From Rhodophyticola sp. CCM32 (lineage in GTDB: Bacteria; Pseudomonadota; Alphaproteobacteria; Rhodobacterales; Rhodobacteraceae): DNA of 64,000 nt. Every line of letters begins with the position of its first letter. The stretch's first letter is position 1. The position numbers and the translations under genes are program-made. The stretch lies in the NCBI RefSeq assembly GCF_004751985.1, contig NZ_CP038492.1, forward strand, positions 2,852,001 to 2,916,000. The letters are read 5' to 3'. Below are positions 18,501 through 27,365 of the stretch, piece by piece. Below the pieces are notes generated by a model. It saw only the letters and a program-made list of their open reading frames with translations. It ran no database searches and was not told where the DNA came from.

Positions 18501-19172
18501 ATGACAAAGGGCCAGACAGAGCGTATTGACTGGCGCCCGGGGGATGTTCCGGTCTCGACCCTGTTTGATGACCCGTATTATTCGCTGGATAATGGATTGG
18601 CCGAAACCCGGCATGTGTTTCTGGCGGGCAATGATCTGCCGGGTCGGTTTCGCCCGGGGTTTCAGATTGCCGAACTTGGCTTTGGCACCGGGCTGAATTT
18701 TCTGACCGCCTTGCAGGCGTTTCGGGATGCGGGTCTGGGCGGGGTGTTGCGGTTTACCAGTTTTGAGGCCTATCCGATGCCGGTTGCCGCGATGACCCGC
18801 GCGTTGGCCCGGTTCCCCGATCTGCCGGGCGAATGCCTGATGGCAGGAGATGCATCTGCCCTGCCCACCCGAATCACCGGCGCGGATTTTGAGTTGCATG
18901 TGATCAAAGGCGATGCACGGGAGACCCTGCCGCAGTGGCAGGGCTGCGCCGATGCCTGGTTTCTGGACGGGTTTTCACCGGCAAGGAACCCGGAATTATG
19001 GGGTGGCGCATTGATGGATGCCGTGGCGCGGCACACAGTGCCGGGGGGGACATTTGCGACCTATACGGCGGCGGGGGATGTGCGCCGGGCGCTGGACGCG
19101 GCGGGGTTTGATGTCAGCCGCGTGCCGGGTTTCGGGCGCAAGCGGCATATGTCTTTGGGGCGGCGCAGATGA
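18501..19172 (+). CDS. mnmD: tRNA (mnm5s2U34) methyltransferase, stand-alone MnmD
   Basis: A 223-residue SAM methyltransferase (Methyltransf_30) that makes mnm5(s2)U34 in tRNA wobble positions. TLFDDPYYSLDNGLAETRHVFLAGN is the MnmC N-terminal signature, ELGFGTGLNFLTAL the SAM loop, and WFLDGFSPARNPELW the catalytic block. ATG 18501 follows an AAGGCAGG ribosome site. The stop overlaps the next gene's ATG. The bifunctional MnmC of enterobacteria is split here, with the likely oxidase half divergent. Confidence 0.92.
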   Translation: MTKGQTERIDWRPGDVPVSTLFDDPYYSLDNGLAETRHVFLAGNDLPGRFRPGFQIAELGFGTGLNFLTALQAFRDAGLGGVLRFTSFEAYPMPVAAMTRALARFPDLPGECLMAGDASALPTRITGADFELHVIKGDARETLPQWQGCADAWFLDGFSPARNPELWGGALMDAVARHTVPGGTFATYTAAGDVRRALDAAGFDVSRVPGFGRKRHMSLGRRR

Positions 19173-20044
19173 CCGAGCAGAATACCCGGCTTGGCATCTG
19201 GCTGATGATCGCCACGACCTTCGTGTTTTCCATACAGGACGGGATCAGCCGGCATCTGGCGGCGGATTACAACGTGCTGATGGTGGTCATGATCCGCTAT
19301 TGGTTCTTTGCCCTGTTTGTCATCACCATGGCCGCGCGGCAGGCCGGTGGCCTGCGCCGGGCGGCGGCAACGCGGCAACCGGTGTTGCAGATATTTCGCG
19401 GCGCCCTTCTGTCGCTTGAGATCTGCGTGATGATTGCCGGTTTCGTGCTGCTTGGGCTGGTGGAAAGCCATGCGGTTTTCGCCTGTTACCCGCTTTTGAT
19501 CGCCGGTTTGTCAGGCGTGGTGCTGGGCGAAAACGTGGGCTGGCGCCGATGGGTGGCAATCGGTGTGGGGTTCATCGGTGTGCTGATCATCCTGCAACCG
19601 GGCCTGCGGGTGTTCGAGGCGGCAGCGCTGGTGCCGCTTGCCGCCGCTGTCATGTTCGCGCTTTACGGGCTGCTGACACGCTATGCCGCGCGCAGGGATG
19701 ATGCGGCCACCAGCTTTTTCTGGACCGGGACGGTGGGCGCGGTGACGATGACGGTGATCGGCCTGTGGTTCTGGGAACCGATGAGCCTGCCGGACTGGGG
19801 CTGGATGGGGGCGCTTTGTGTTGTTGGCGCGCTTGGTCACTGGCTTCTGATCAGGGTCTATGAGGTGGCCGAGGCAAGTGCGGTGCAGCCTTTTGCCTAT
19901 CTGCATCTGGTTTTTGTCTCAGCCATCGGGTTGACCGTGTTCGGAGAGACATTGCAGGCAAATGTCGTGATCGGCGCGGGGCTTGTGGTTGCTGCCGGGT
20001 TGTTCACCCTGTGGCGGGCGCGGACCCGGGCCAGAAACCTGTAG
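19169..20044 (+). CDS. EamA/DMT-family transporter
   Basis: A 291-residue inner-membrane protein with about ten helices in two EamA repeats, for example TTFVFSIQDGISRHLAADYNVLMVVMIRYWFF and the CYPLLIAGLSGVVLGENVGWRRW turn. The ATG overlaps the mnmD stop, so it is coupled to a tRNA-modification gene. A functional link is not obvious and the substrate is unknown. The 105-bp palindromic repeat follows 11 bp after the stop. Confidence 0.88.
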   Translation: MTEQNTRLGIWLMIATTFVFSIQDGISRHLAADYNVLMVVMIRYWFFALFVITMAARQAGGLRRAAATRQPVLQIFRGALLSLEICVMIAGFVLLGLVESHAVFACYPLLIAGLSGVVLGENVGWRRWVAIGVGFIGVLIILQPGLRVFEAAALVPLAAAVMFALYGLLTRYAARRDDAATSFFWTGTVGAVTMTVIGLWFWEPMSLPDWGWMGALCVVGALGHWLLIRVYEVAEASAVQPFAYLHLVFVSAIGLTVFGETLQANVVIGAGLVVAAGLFTLWRARTRARNL

Positions 20045-20055
20045 AGGAGTGCCCC

Positions 20056-20160
20056 TACAGCATGCTGCCTTAAACCTGAGACATCTCGCATCACAAATGT
20101 CCCGAGAACGCGAAGCGTGGCAGGGTATTTGTGAGTCAAGTTTAAGGCAGGGGGCTTTAG
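20056..20160. repeat. 105-bp palindromic repeat, copy 2
   Basis: Second copy of the element at 4616-4720, in the same orientation, again covering the TAA stop (20157-20159, minus strand) of the gene to its right. The CTGCCTTAAAC / GTTTAAGGCAG and CACAAAT / ATTTGTG arms are unchanged, and the three differences from copy 1 lie outside these arms. It fills the convergent gap between the EamA gene and the Hint protein. Confidence 0.85.
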
Positions 20161-21281
20161 GCCGCAACCCGGCGATGTTCGGCAATCAGGGACAGCAATG
20201 TCTGCGCCGCCGCCCGGTCCAGTGTCGGGTAATCGGGCAGCGCATCGGCTTTGGACAATTGCCCGGTATTGCGGCCATCGGCGGCAAGCATATCGCCCAG
20301 AAGCAATGTTTCCATCCGGCAGCGGCCAACCGTGACGCAATCATGATCATCCAGCAGGAAATGATGAAAGACCCGTGTGGGTTTTGTATAATCCCGTCTG
20401 GCGGAGATCCCGTTCACCAGATCACCGGCGCGGATATAAACCCGTTCCTCGCCAAACAGGTATTCCACATCCGTCCCGTCCATCAGTATCCGGTGCCGGG
20501 GGGAGACCCGGCAATCCTGGGTCAGGCCGAAATAGGGCGCGCGCAACAAAACCGGTGCCATGGAGCCGAGGCAAAGCAGTTCTCTCTGGCCTGTCCAGCG
20601 CACGGGTTGAGGGCCATTATTCAAGGTGTTCACCACCATGCCGGGGCGCAGGTCTTCCACCCGCACGGGACCTGACGGTGTGTTGATCGGCGTGCCGGTC
20701 TCGAAACAGGGGGCATGGCCAACCGGCAACTCATGGGTGGCCAGGGCCGCAAGGGTCAACTGCTCCATATAGCGTGGGGTTTTGGGCAGGAAATCGGTCA
20801 GTGCCGGGGCGGAAGGCACCCGGGGGCGCAACAACAGGCGCAGCCCGCGATCAATATTCTGGATATCAATCAGGGCATCGCGCCCGTTGGCATCGGCCCG
20901 GTAATGCAAAAGAAAGGTCTCGCCGGGGGAAAGCGTCCCCGGTTCCGTGGTCATTTCCACATCGCGGTGGCTGATGCGCATTGCCCCGTCGGGCATCCGG
21001 TAAAGCGTGAAATCACCCGACGCGTCGCCTATACCGGCCCAAAGCCGGACCGGGCGCGGCCCACCGCGTGACAGCCGCCCTTCAAGGATCAGCGTGACAT
21101 GGTCGCTTTTCGGCATGGATACAGCACAAGACGCGTGCGTCTGCGGGCCCTTTACCTGCCCGCTTGTATCCCAGATTGCCGTCCAGCCCATATCACCTAC
21201 CTGCAAAAACTTCGCGCAAACGCAGTCTTGCTGATGATTATGGGGCCATTGCACCGGAACTGAGGCAATTTCAGGGCTCAT
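20157..21281 (-). CDS. Hint-domain protein
   Basis: A 374-residue protein. The C-terminal half is a Hint_2 (hedgehog/intein-like) domain beginning near residue 193 (PCFETGTPINTPSGPVRVEDLRPGMVVNT), with QPVRWTGQRELLC and the DCRVSPRHRILMDG block that holds the conserved His. These domains can self-process at the N-terminal Cys, but no downstream extein with an HN terminus is present. The N-terminal half (about residues 30-190) is not recognised. The ATG overlaps the upstream gene's stop (ATGA), so the pair is coupled. Start 21281 is likely; 21191 is an alternative. Confidence 0.8.
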   Translation of the reverse strand: MSPEIASVPVQWPHNHQQDCVCAKFLQVGDMGWTAIWDTSGQVKGPQTHASCAVSMPKSDHVTLILEGRLSRGGPRPVRLWAGIGDASGDFTLYRMPDGAMRISHRDVEMTTEPGTLSPGETFLLHYRADANGRDALIDIQNIDRGLRLLLRPRVPSAPALTDFLPKTPRYMEQLTLAALATHELPVGHAPCFETGTPINTPSGPVRVEDLRPGMVVNTLNNGPQPVRWTGQRELLCLGSMAPVLLRAPYFGLTQDCRVSPRHRILMDGTDVEYLFGEERVYIRAGDLVNGISARRDYTKPTRVFHHFLLDDHDCVTVGRCRMETLLLGDMLAADGRNTGQLSKADALPDYPTLDRAAAQTLLSLIAEHRRVAA

Positions 21282-22861
21282 GCAAGAAGCGCCCGTGCTT
21301 CATAGGCTTTCAGACCCGGACGAGCCGACATGCCATACCCGTAACCGGTGTCCGGGTCGAGTTCAGGGAACAGTGCAAACAGTTCCTCGCGGACCCCGTC
21401 ATCGAAGCCGCCAAGGGTTTGCGGTCCGGGCAGGAAGCTTTCACTCAACAACCCCTCGGACCAGATGATCTGATGGCTGTCGAAAAGCAGATGATAATAT
21501 TCAACCTGCCCCCCGGTTTCGATCCGCACGCTGCAATCATTGACCAGATCACCGGCGGCAATCAGAACCTCATCTTCGCCGAACATCAATTCGGCCATGT
21601 AATGGGTCACCATCACCCGGTGCCGGGGTGACAGGCGCAGCGTGCCATGGCCGCCGAAAGTGCCGGCCTCGATCACCACCGGGGCAAATCTGCCCTCGGC
21701 GGCGACCCGGCGCGTGCCGACCCAGCGGATCGGCTGTGCCCCGTGGTCGCGGGTTTCCACAAGATCGCCGGTTTGCAGATCCTCGACCGGAACATCCCCG
21801 CGCGGGGTGCGTATTTTCGTGCCGCGCACGAAACAGGGAATGGTGGTGATGGTGACAAAGGCGCTGTCGGTGATCCCGTCTTCATCCGCAGCGGTATAGC
21901 TGAAATTCAGCGTCTCAGGCCCGGTCAGACCGACCAGATCGGCGGGGGGCTCCACCGACAGGTTGCCATCGGGCATCAGGGTGACCTTATGGCCCGAACC
22001 CAGCGTGATACTGTCTTCGACACCGACCTGCTGGCCATTGATATGGGTGACGATCATCACCCCGTTGCTCAGATCACCGTCATTGGCCAGCACATCAACA
22101 ATCGCGGTCTGGCTTTCAAACACGGTTTCGGCGTCATCACTGGCGATAAAATCGCCCTGAATACTGTCGCCGGCGATCAGCAGTGCGGAATCATAGCTGC
22201 TGTCCTGCACATCGGCGATGCCGATCCTGATATTGTTCTCCTCCCCTTCATTGACGGGGATCAGCAGGCGCAGCGTCACCGTAAACCCGTCCATCTCGGT
22301 GTTGTACTCATCATCGGTATTGTCGATGAACAGCGTCTCGTTTTCCGTCTGGTTGACCGAGTTGATCTGCGTCACCTCGAACACCGGCGATGCCACAAGC
22401 TCACCATTGATCCAGACCGCCACCACATCGTTGAAAACCGACCCGGCATATTCCGGGTATTCTTCGGATGCGAAGGTGAATTGCATCGACAACAAATCGC
22501 TGTCGGGGATGAAATCCACGTCCAGAAACGATGCGTCATAAGTGTTGTTTCCGGCCACATCGTTGAAATCGGACCGGTTGTTGTCACCGCGTGTGTTGCT
22601 GCTGGTGTTGGTGCGCGTATTGGGGTCGCCGCCGCCATCCCGGGTGACATCCCGCACCCGGCCGGTGGACAGGATCACCCCGGTATCCGACGGGGTCAGA
22701 CCCGGCGCGATGCTGTCGCCGTTTTCCCAGATGCCCGAGGAATTCCGGTCTCCGTCATAATCGGCGTCAATAATGGTGATGTTGTCGCCAAAAATCGCCT
22801 CGGCCATCTCTCTGTCAGAGGCCCGGGTGTCAATGTTCAGTTCGTCTGCTGCCGCTGGCAT
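21278..22861 (-). CDS. Choice-of-anchor L and Hint-domain protein
   Basis: A 527-residue protein. Residues about 1-200 form a choice-of-anchor L domain (IIDADYDGDRNSSGIWENGD, VILSTGRVRDVTRDGGGDPNTR, FTFASEEYPEYAGSVFNDVVAVWING). A cadherin-like/Ig-like segment (DVLANDGDLSNG...) spans about 245-335, and a Hint_2 domain starts at Cys about 342 (PCFVRGTKIRTPRGDVPVEDL). The acidic, Asn-rich composition suits a secreted, Ca2+-binding protein. No classical signal peptide is seen, so a type I route is possible. It lies upstream of a second Hint gene in a two-gene operon. Confidence 0.85.
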   Translation of the reverse strand: MPAAADELNIDTRASDREMAEAIFGDNITIIDADYDGDRNSSGIWENGDSIAPGLTPSDTGVILSTGRVRDVTRDGGGDPNTRTNTSSNTRGDNNRSDFNDVAGNNTYDASFLDVDFIPDSDLLSMQFTFASEEYPEYAGSVFNDVVAVWINGELVASPVFEVTQINSVNQTENETLFIDNTDDEYNTEMDGFTVTLRLLIPVNEGEENNIRIGIADVQDSSYDSALLIAGDSIQGDFIASDDAETVFESQTAIVDVLANDGDLSNGVMIVTHINGQQVGVEDSITLGSGHKVTLMPDGNLSVEPPADLVGLTGPETLNFSYTAADEDGITDSAFVTITTIPCFVRGTKIRTPRGDVPVEDLQTGDLVETRDHGAQPIRWVGTRRVAAEGRFAPVVIEAGTFGGHGTLRLSPRHRVMVTHYMAELMFGEDEVLIAAGDLVNDCSVRIETGGQVEYYHLLFDSHQIIWSEGLLSESFLPGPQTLGGFDDGVREELFALFPELDPDTGYGYGMSARPGLKAYEARALLA

Positions 22862-23133
22862 CTTGCCCCATCCACGTCTTGTTTGACGCCTGGGGCACAC
22901 CTGAAAACACGCACCTCGATGACCCCACGCATGGATGCGCGGGGGTGGTCCATGTGATCAAAACGCGGTCGTTGCCGCTCGCCTGCTTCAGGCCTTCGTG
23001 AGAGCTTTAGACAAAAATTAGGCAAAAATTAGGCACAGCGGATTTTGCCCCATATGGACCGTGCCGCTTGTGCCTGCCTGCACCCCCCGGTATCGCTGGA
23101 ATGCCCCCTGAAAATGCCGGAGCACCCGCGCCA

Positions 23134-24282
23134 ATGACCCAGCCCGTTGATCCCGCCGAACTGACCGCCGATCTGGTCCGCTGCCCCACAGTCACCCCCG
23201 CCGAAGGCGGCGCGCTGGACCTGTTGCAGGCCGCGCTGGCCGATGCGGGTTTTCTGAGCATCCGGGTGGACCGGAACGGCACCCCCAACCTCTTTGCCCG
23301 CTGGGGCACCAAGGGTCATGCCAGGACCTTTGGGTTCAACGGCCATACGGATGTTGTGCCTGTGGGCGATGAAGCGGCCTGGACCCACCCGCCCTTTGGC
23401 GCCGATCTGGAAGAGGGCTGGCTTTATGGCCGGGGCGCCACCGATATGAAATCAGGCGTGGCCGCCTTTGTTGCCGCGGCGATTGATTTTACCCGCACCA
23501 CACCGCCGGAAGGGTCGATTATTCTGGCCATCACCGGGGATGAGGAAGGCCCCTCGACCGATGGCACCACGGCGATCCTCGACTGGATGGCGGCAGAGGG
23601 CGAACAGATGGATATCTGCATCGTGGGCGAACCCACCTGCCCCGAGACGATCGGCGACATGATCAAGATCGGCCGCCGGGGGGCGATGACCGCCCATTTC
23701 ACCGTCAAAGGCAAACAGGGCCATTCCGCCTATCTGCACAAGGCGCTGAACCCGATGCCCGCCGTGGCGCTTCTGGCCCATCGCCTGTCCACCCATGTGC
23801 TGGACACAGGCACCGATCATTTCGACCCGACCACCTGTTCGGTCACAACCATCGACACCGGCAATCCCGCCTCCAATGTCATCCCCGCGCAAACGAAAAT
23901 GACCGTGAACCTGCGCTTCAACGACACCCATACCGGCGCATCCCTGATCGCCTGGCTACAGGACCAGGCCGATACGGTCGCGGATGAGACCGGCACAAGG
24001 ATCACCATGGAAACCCGCATTTCGGGGGAACCGTTCCTGACCCCGCCCGGCGGTCTGTCAGATCTGGTGGCAAAGGCGATCCACAAGGAAACCAACCAGA
24101 ACCCGGTGCTGTCAACCACCGGCGGCACCTCGGATGCGCGGTTCATGAAAACACATTGCCCGGTTGTGGAATTCGGGCTTGTCGGGCACCGCATGCACCA
24201 GGTGGATGAACGGGTCTGGGTGCAGGATATCCATGATCTCAAACGCATCTACAGCCGCATCCTGACGGATTATTTCAGCTGA
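23134..24282 (+). CDS. dapE: Succinyl-diaminopimelate desuccinylase
   Basis: A 382-residue M20 metallohydrolase releasing LL-diaminopimelate for lysine and peptidoglycan synthesis. [14 protein letters not shown] (first Zn His and catalytic Asp), [18 protein letters not shown] (bridging Asp), [13 protein letters not shown] (general-base Glu and Zn Glu) and [22 protein letters not shown] near the C-terminus are all intact. [22 protein letters not shown] fits the family start; ATG 23101 is an alternative. The 272-bp gap before it holds nothing I recognise. Confidence 0.96.
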   Translation: MTQPVDPAELTADLVRCPTVTPAEGGALDLLQAALADAGFLSIRVDRNGTPNLFARWGTKGHARTFGFNGHTDVVPVGDEAAWTHPPFGADLEEGWLYGRGATDMKSGVAAFVAAAIDFTRTTPPEGSIILAITGDEEGPSTDGTTAILDWMAAEGEQMDICIVGEPTCPETIGDMIKIGRRGAMTAHFTVKGKQGHSAYLHKALNPMPAVALLAHRLSTHVLDTGTDHFDPTTCSVTTIDTGNPASNVIPAQTKMTVNLRFNDTHTGASLIAWLQDQADTVADETGTRITMETRISGEPFLTPPGGLSDLVAKAIHKETNQNPVLSTTGGTSDARFMKTHCPVVEFGLVGHRMHQVDERVWVQDIHDLKRIYSRILTDYFS

Positions 24283-24349
24283 CCTGCCAACGACCGCGGC
24301 GTCTCGGCGGCAACATGTTGCGGCATGCCTGCCGCATCGTCATACTCGG

Positions 24350-24889
24350 ATGATGGCACCGCTTCTCCTACCCCATGATCCGGCATGGAAACCGGCTTTT
24401 GACCGCGAAGCCAAAGCCATTCGTCTCGCCCTTGGCGAAGGCGCAATCATACTGCACCACATCGGAAGTACGGCTATTCCCGGCATCCTTGCCAAACCGA
24501 TCATTGATATGCTCGGCATTGTGGACAGGCTGGTTGAGATGGACTGTCATAATCCGATCATGCAGGGGCTGGGATATGAGGTCATGGGGGAGTATGGCAT
24601 CGAAACCCGGCGCTATTTCCGAAAATCCGATGAGGTGGGCCAAAGAACGCATCATCTGCATGTATTCGAGCAGGGATCACATCATACCGAACGGCATCTG
24701 GCTTTCCGTGACTATCTTCGGAACAACACCCGGGAAGCCGCAGAATATTCTGACCTGAAATCGCAGGTGGCCTCGGAATGCCCATCAGCGGAGGCATATG
24801 GGCATGCCAAGGCCCCTTTCATCGCACATACGGAGAAACGCGCACTGGAATGGTATCGCCGAAACCAAACAAGGGATCAGACACAGTAA
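24350..24889 (+). CDS. GrpB-family protein (UPF0157)
   Basis: A 179-residue protein of the GrpB/UPF0157 family, which has a nucleotidyltransferase-like fold. LPHDPAWKPAFDREAKAIRLALGE, the HHIGSTAIPGILAKPIIDMLGIV core (residues about 37-60) and HLHVFEQGSHHTERHLAFRDYLR are strongly characteristic. The molecular function of the family is not established. Codon use is less GC-biased than in dapE, suggesting later acquisition. Confidence 0.9.
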   Translation: MMAPLLLPHDPAWKPAFDREAKAIRLALGEGAIILHHIGSTAIPGILAKPIIDMLGIVDRLVEMDCHNPIMQGLGYEVMGEYGIETRRYFRKSDEVGQRTHHLHVFEQGSHHTERHLAFRDYLRNNTREAAEYSDLKSQVASECPSAEAYGHAKAPFIAHTEKRALEWYRRNQTRDQTQ

Positions 24890-25036
24890 GGGCACACTCC
24901 TGCCCGTGCTGTGCCGCCGCGCCTTCTCTGCTTCCCAAATATCATCGCCGTCACGCGCAAACTGCTCACCATCCTAAACGCAATGATCCGAGAAAACAGA
25001 CCATATCAGCATACTTCATAAACACACTTGCCCGGG

Positions 25037-25062
25037 GGGGTCCGGGGGGCAGCGCCCCGGAA
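25037..25062. terminator. Candidate hairpin terminator between convergent genes
   Basis: Just downstream of both the GrpB-like gene (+) and the coiled-coil gene (-), TCCGGGG and CCCCGGA (about 25041-25061) can pair around GGCAGCG. There is no strong T-run on either side, so termination efficiency is uncertain. Confidence 0.45.
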
Positions 25063-25065
25063 AGA

Positions 25066-25398
25066 TCAGCCCTGACCCTGATGGATCTGTTCCACATAGG
25101 TCCGCAACTCCTCGGCCTCCTGCCGGGCCTCGCGCAGGCCTTCCATCGCCGCACGCAGTTCCGCTTCGGTCTGGTTCAGCTGATTGGTCAGTTCCGCCTC
25201 GCGCTGCTGCACATAGGTGATTGCCTGATCGCGGGTGTCCTCGGCATCATGCAGCGCCTTGGCCATGGCATCCATCTCGCTGAGATCCGAACTGGTCACC
25301 CGGCTGAAACGATGGACCAGCCAATTGGCGAACCAGCCAAAGACAAAGGCCACAAACAGGATGATGGCAATGGCTACAATAAACTCAGTTCTGTTCAT
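25066..25398 (-). CDS. Small membrane-anchored coiled-coil protein
   Basis: A 110-residue protein: one N-terminal membrane helix (FIVAIAIILFVAFVFGWFANWL, residues 6-27), then a charged, heptad-like region rich in E, A and Q (about 45-108). The start overlaps the 3' end of the upstream OmpA-family gene by 14 bp, indicating coupled expression and a likely shared role in the cell envelope. No named family is recognised. Confidence 0.75.
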   Translation of the reverse strand: MNRTEFIVAIAIILFVAFVFGWFANWLVHRFSRVTSSDLSEMDAMAKALHDAEDTRDQAITYVQQREAELTNQLNQTEAELRAAMEGLREARQEAEELRTYVEQIHQGQG

Positions 25399-27301
25399 CC
25401 GTGTCCTCTTGGGCGGGCGGGTCCTCCTCCGCCGGGGGCTCAGTTTCCTCGGCGGGGTCCCGTGCCACCTCCCTCTGGCTAGACGGCACGCCGCTTGCAA
25501 GCAACCGGAATTCGATGCGGCGATTGCGCTCACGCCCCTCTTCACTGTCATTATCGGCAATCGGCTGGGTCTCGCCATAGCCCTGCGCGGTCAGGTTTGA
25601 AACCAGAACACTGCGCGCCAGCAACCCGTTCAGCACCGCATCCGCCCGTGACTGGCTGAGATTGAGGTTCATCACCTCACGGCCCTGGCTGTCCGTATGC
25701 CCGCCGATTTCCATCCGGGCATGGCGGCAGTCCGGCAGGATTTCGGCGATCCGGTCCAGTATCTCCCCCGACTCCTCGTTGATCTCCACCGATCCGGGAT
25801 CAAAGGTGATCTTGCGCTCTGACAGAAGCGCTGTGATCCGTGCCACGCATTCCTCGGGCGTGGGGATATTCGCGGTCGGGTCCAGCGCTTCCTGATAGGC
25901 AATGTCGATCTCGAAATTCTCGGCTTCGCCCAGTTTCTCCGACAATAGGCGCGAGATATCGGAAACCGCCCGCTGGCTGCCGGTATTCCCGCGGATTGTC
26001 ACCAGCCCCGGTTCCACCGCGACGCTGCCGCTATGCAGAAGCGCCAAGGCCTCCAGCCCGGCCAGAACCCGGACCGGCCAGCCATCGGGCAGCGTGTCAT
26101 CGGTGCGGGTGGCCAGATAGGTCTCGTCCCGGCCCAGCATGGCGCGGGCATAGGCATAGACCGCATGTTCCACCCGCGCATCCGGCAGCAGCCCGCGCAG
26201 TTGCACATATCCTTCGGGGCTGCGGGTGGCGATAAAGCTTGGCGGGCCGTCATCGGCACCGCCGGTGCTGGTTTCGGGCAATACACTGTGCAGCGAGAAG
26301 ACATCGGGCAGATCGGCATTCAGTTCTCCCACCACCAGGTCGAACAGGCCCTGTGCTGTGCCTTCGGCGGCGATCAGGGTAACATCGGCATCCGAGAAGG
26401 TCAGTGTTCCGGCCCCCAGGGTGGTCAATGCCTGCATGCCGGTTTCCACCGCCTGCGCCCATTGCGGCGATGGCACGCCGATGCCGATCTCGCAGGTCTC
26501 GGGCCCGGTCAGACCTGCCGCGCGTGCGGCTTCAAAAATCAGATCCCGTGCGGCCAGCGTATCGGCCGAGCAGGCCTCGAACCGGGCTTCGTCCAGCGTG
26601 CGGACGAAACGCAGGGTGAACGGTGTGATCACCGGGCGCGGGGCCGAGATGTCCAAAATCACCTCAACGCCATCGGGTTGGCCGCGGTTCAGGGCGCGCA
26701 GAAACCCGGCGCGTTCCTCAATGCTTTCACTGACCGCCGTGACCTCAACCCGCCCGTCCGAGACCGAGATCTGCGACCGGGGCAGCAGGTTGAGCGCCCG
26801 CAGCCCGAAACGCATCGCCGCCTGCCAGTTTTCCGGGACCGGGAAGCGGGCGGTTTCGACCATATTGGCCACCTCCACACCCTGGCGGATATCGGCAATC
26901 TCTTCGGCCACGGCCTCGCGCCCGATTGCTTCGGGGATCAGACCGATCAGCGAAATGCCATCGCCGTTGCGCAGCATTTCCAGGGAAAAGCGCGGCGGGG
27001 TCTGGCTGTCGGCCTCGGTCACGACAAGCCTGTCGATGATCCGGTCGGCATCGACCACCGCGCCTGCCCGGCTGAGTGCGCGGAACCGCGCGGCCTCATC
27101 CGGGGCGGTGCCGGTCAGTTCCACCTGAAGCCCGTCGGCATTGACCGAAACCCAGTCCAGACTTTGTTCGCGCATGGCGAAGGCCACGGCTTCGATCGAC
27201 CGGTCCTCTATCCGGACAGCCGCGATCACGGCCATCATAACGCAGAGAAACCCGGCAAGCAGAAAGGCCAGTGCCGCAACAAGGGTGGAGGTTTTGATCA
27301 T
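25385..27301 (-). CDS. OmpA-family envelope protein
   Basis: A 638-residue protein. An N-terminal membrane helix (LVAALAFLLAGFLCVMMAVIAAV) is followed by repeated BON-like modules of roughly 70-90 residues over about 50-480. A C-terminal OmpA domain (about 500-610) has ITFDPGSVEINEESGEILDRIAEIL, MEIGGHTDSQG and SQSRADAVLNGLL, the peptidoglycan-binding signature with its Asp and Arg. The tail is very acidic and Pro/Glu-rich. It probably tethers the inner membrane to peptidoglycan. It overlaps the next small coiled-coil gene. Confidence 0.88.
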   Translation of the reverse strand: MIKTSTLVAALAFLLAGFLCVMMAVIAAVRIEDRSIEAVAFAMREQSLDWVSVNADGLQVELTGTAPDEAARFRALSRAGAVVDADRIIDRLVVTEADSQTPPRFSLEMLRNGDGISLIGLIPEAIGREAVAEEIADIRQGVEVANMVETARFPVPENWQAAMRFGLRALNLLPRSQISVSDGRVEVTAVSESIEERAGFLRALNRGQPDGVEVILDISAPRPVITPFTLRFVRTLDEARFEACSADTLAARDLIFEAARAAGLTGPETCEIGIGVPSPQWAQAVETGMQALTTLGAGTLTFSDADVTLIAAEGTAQGLFDLVVGELNADLPDVFSLHSVLPETSTGGADDGPPSFIATRSPEGYVQLRGLLPDARVEHAVYAYARAMLGRDETYLATRTDDTLPDGWPVRVLAGLEALALLHSGSVAVEPGLVTIRGNTGSQRAVSDISRLLSEKLGEAENFEIDIAYQEALDPTANIPTPEECVARITALLSERKITFDPGSVEINEESGEILDRIAEILPDCRHARMEIGGHTDSQGREVMNLNLSQSRADAVLNGLLARSVLVSNLTAQGYGETQPIADNDSEEGRERNRRIEFRLLASGVPSSQREVARDPAEETEPPAEEDPPAQEDTDEQN

Positions 27302-27365
27302 CTCTCAGGGTCCAGCATGGCTTATGGGTGGGCTTGGCCATACCGCGTTGCCGGTTTGCGTTCAA

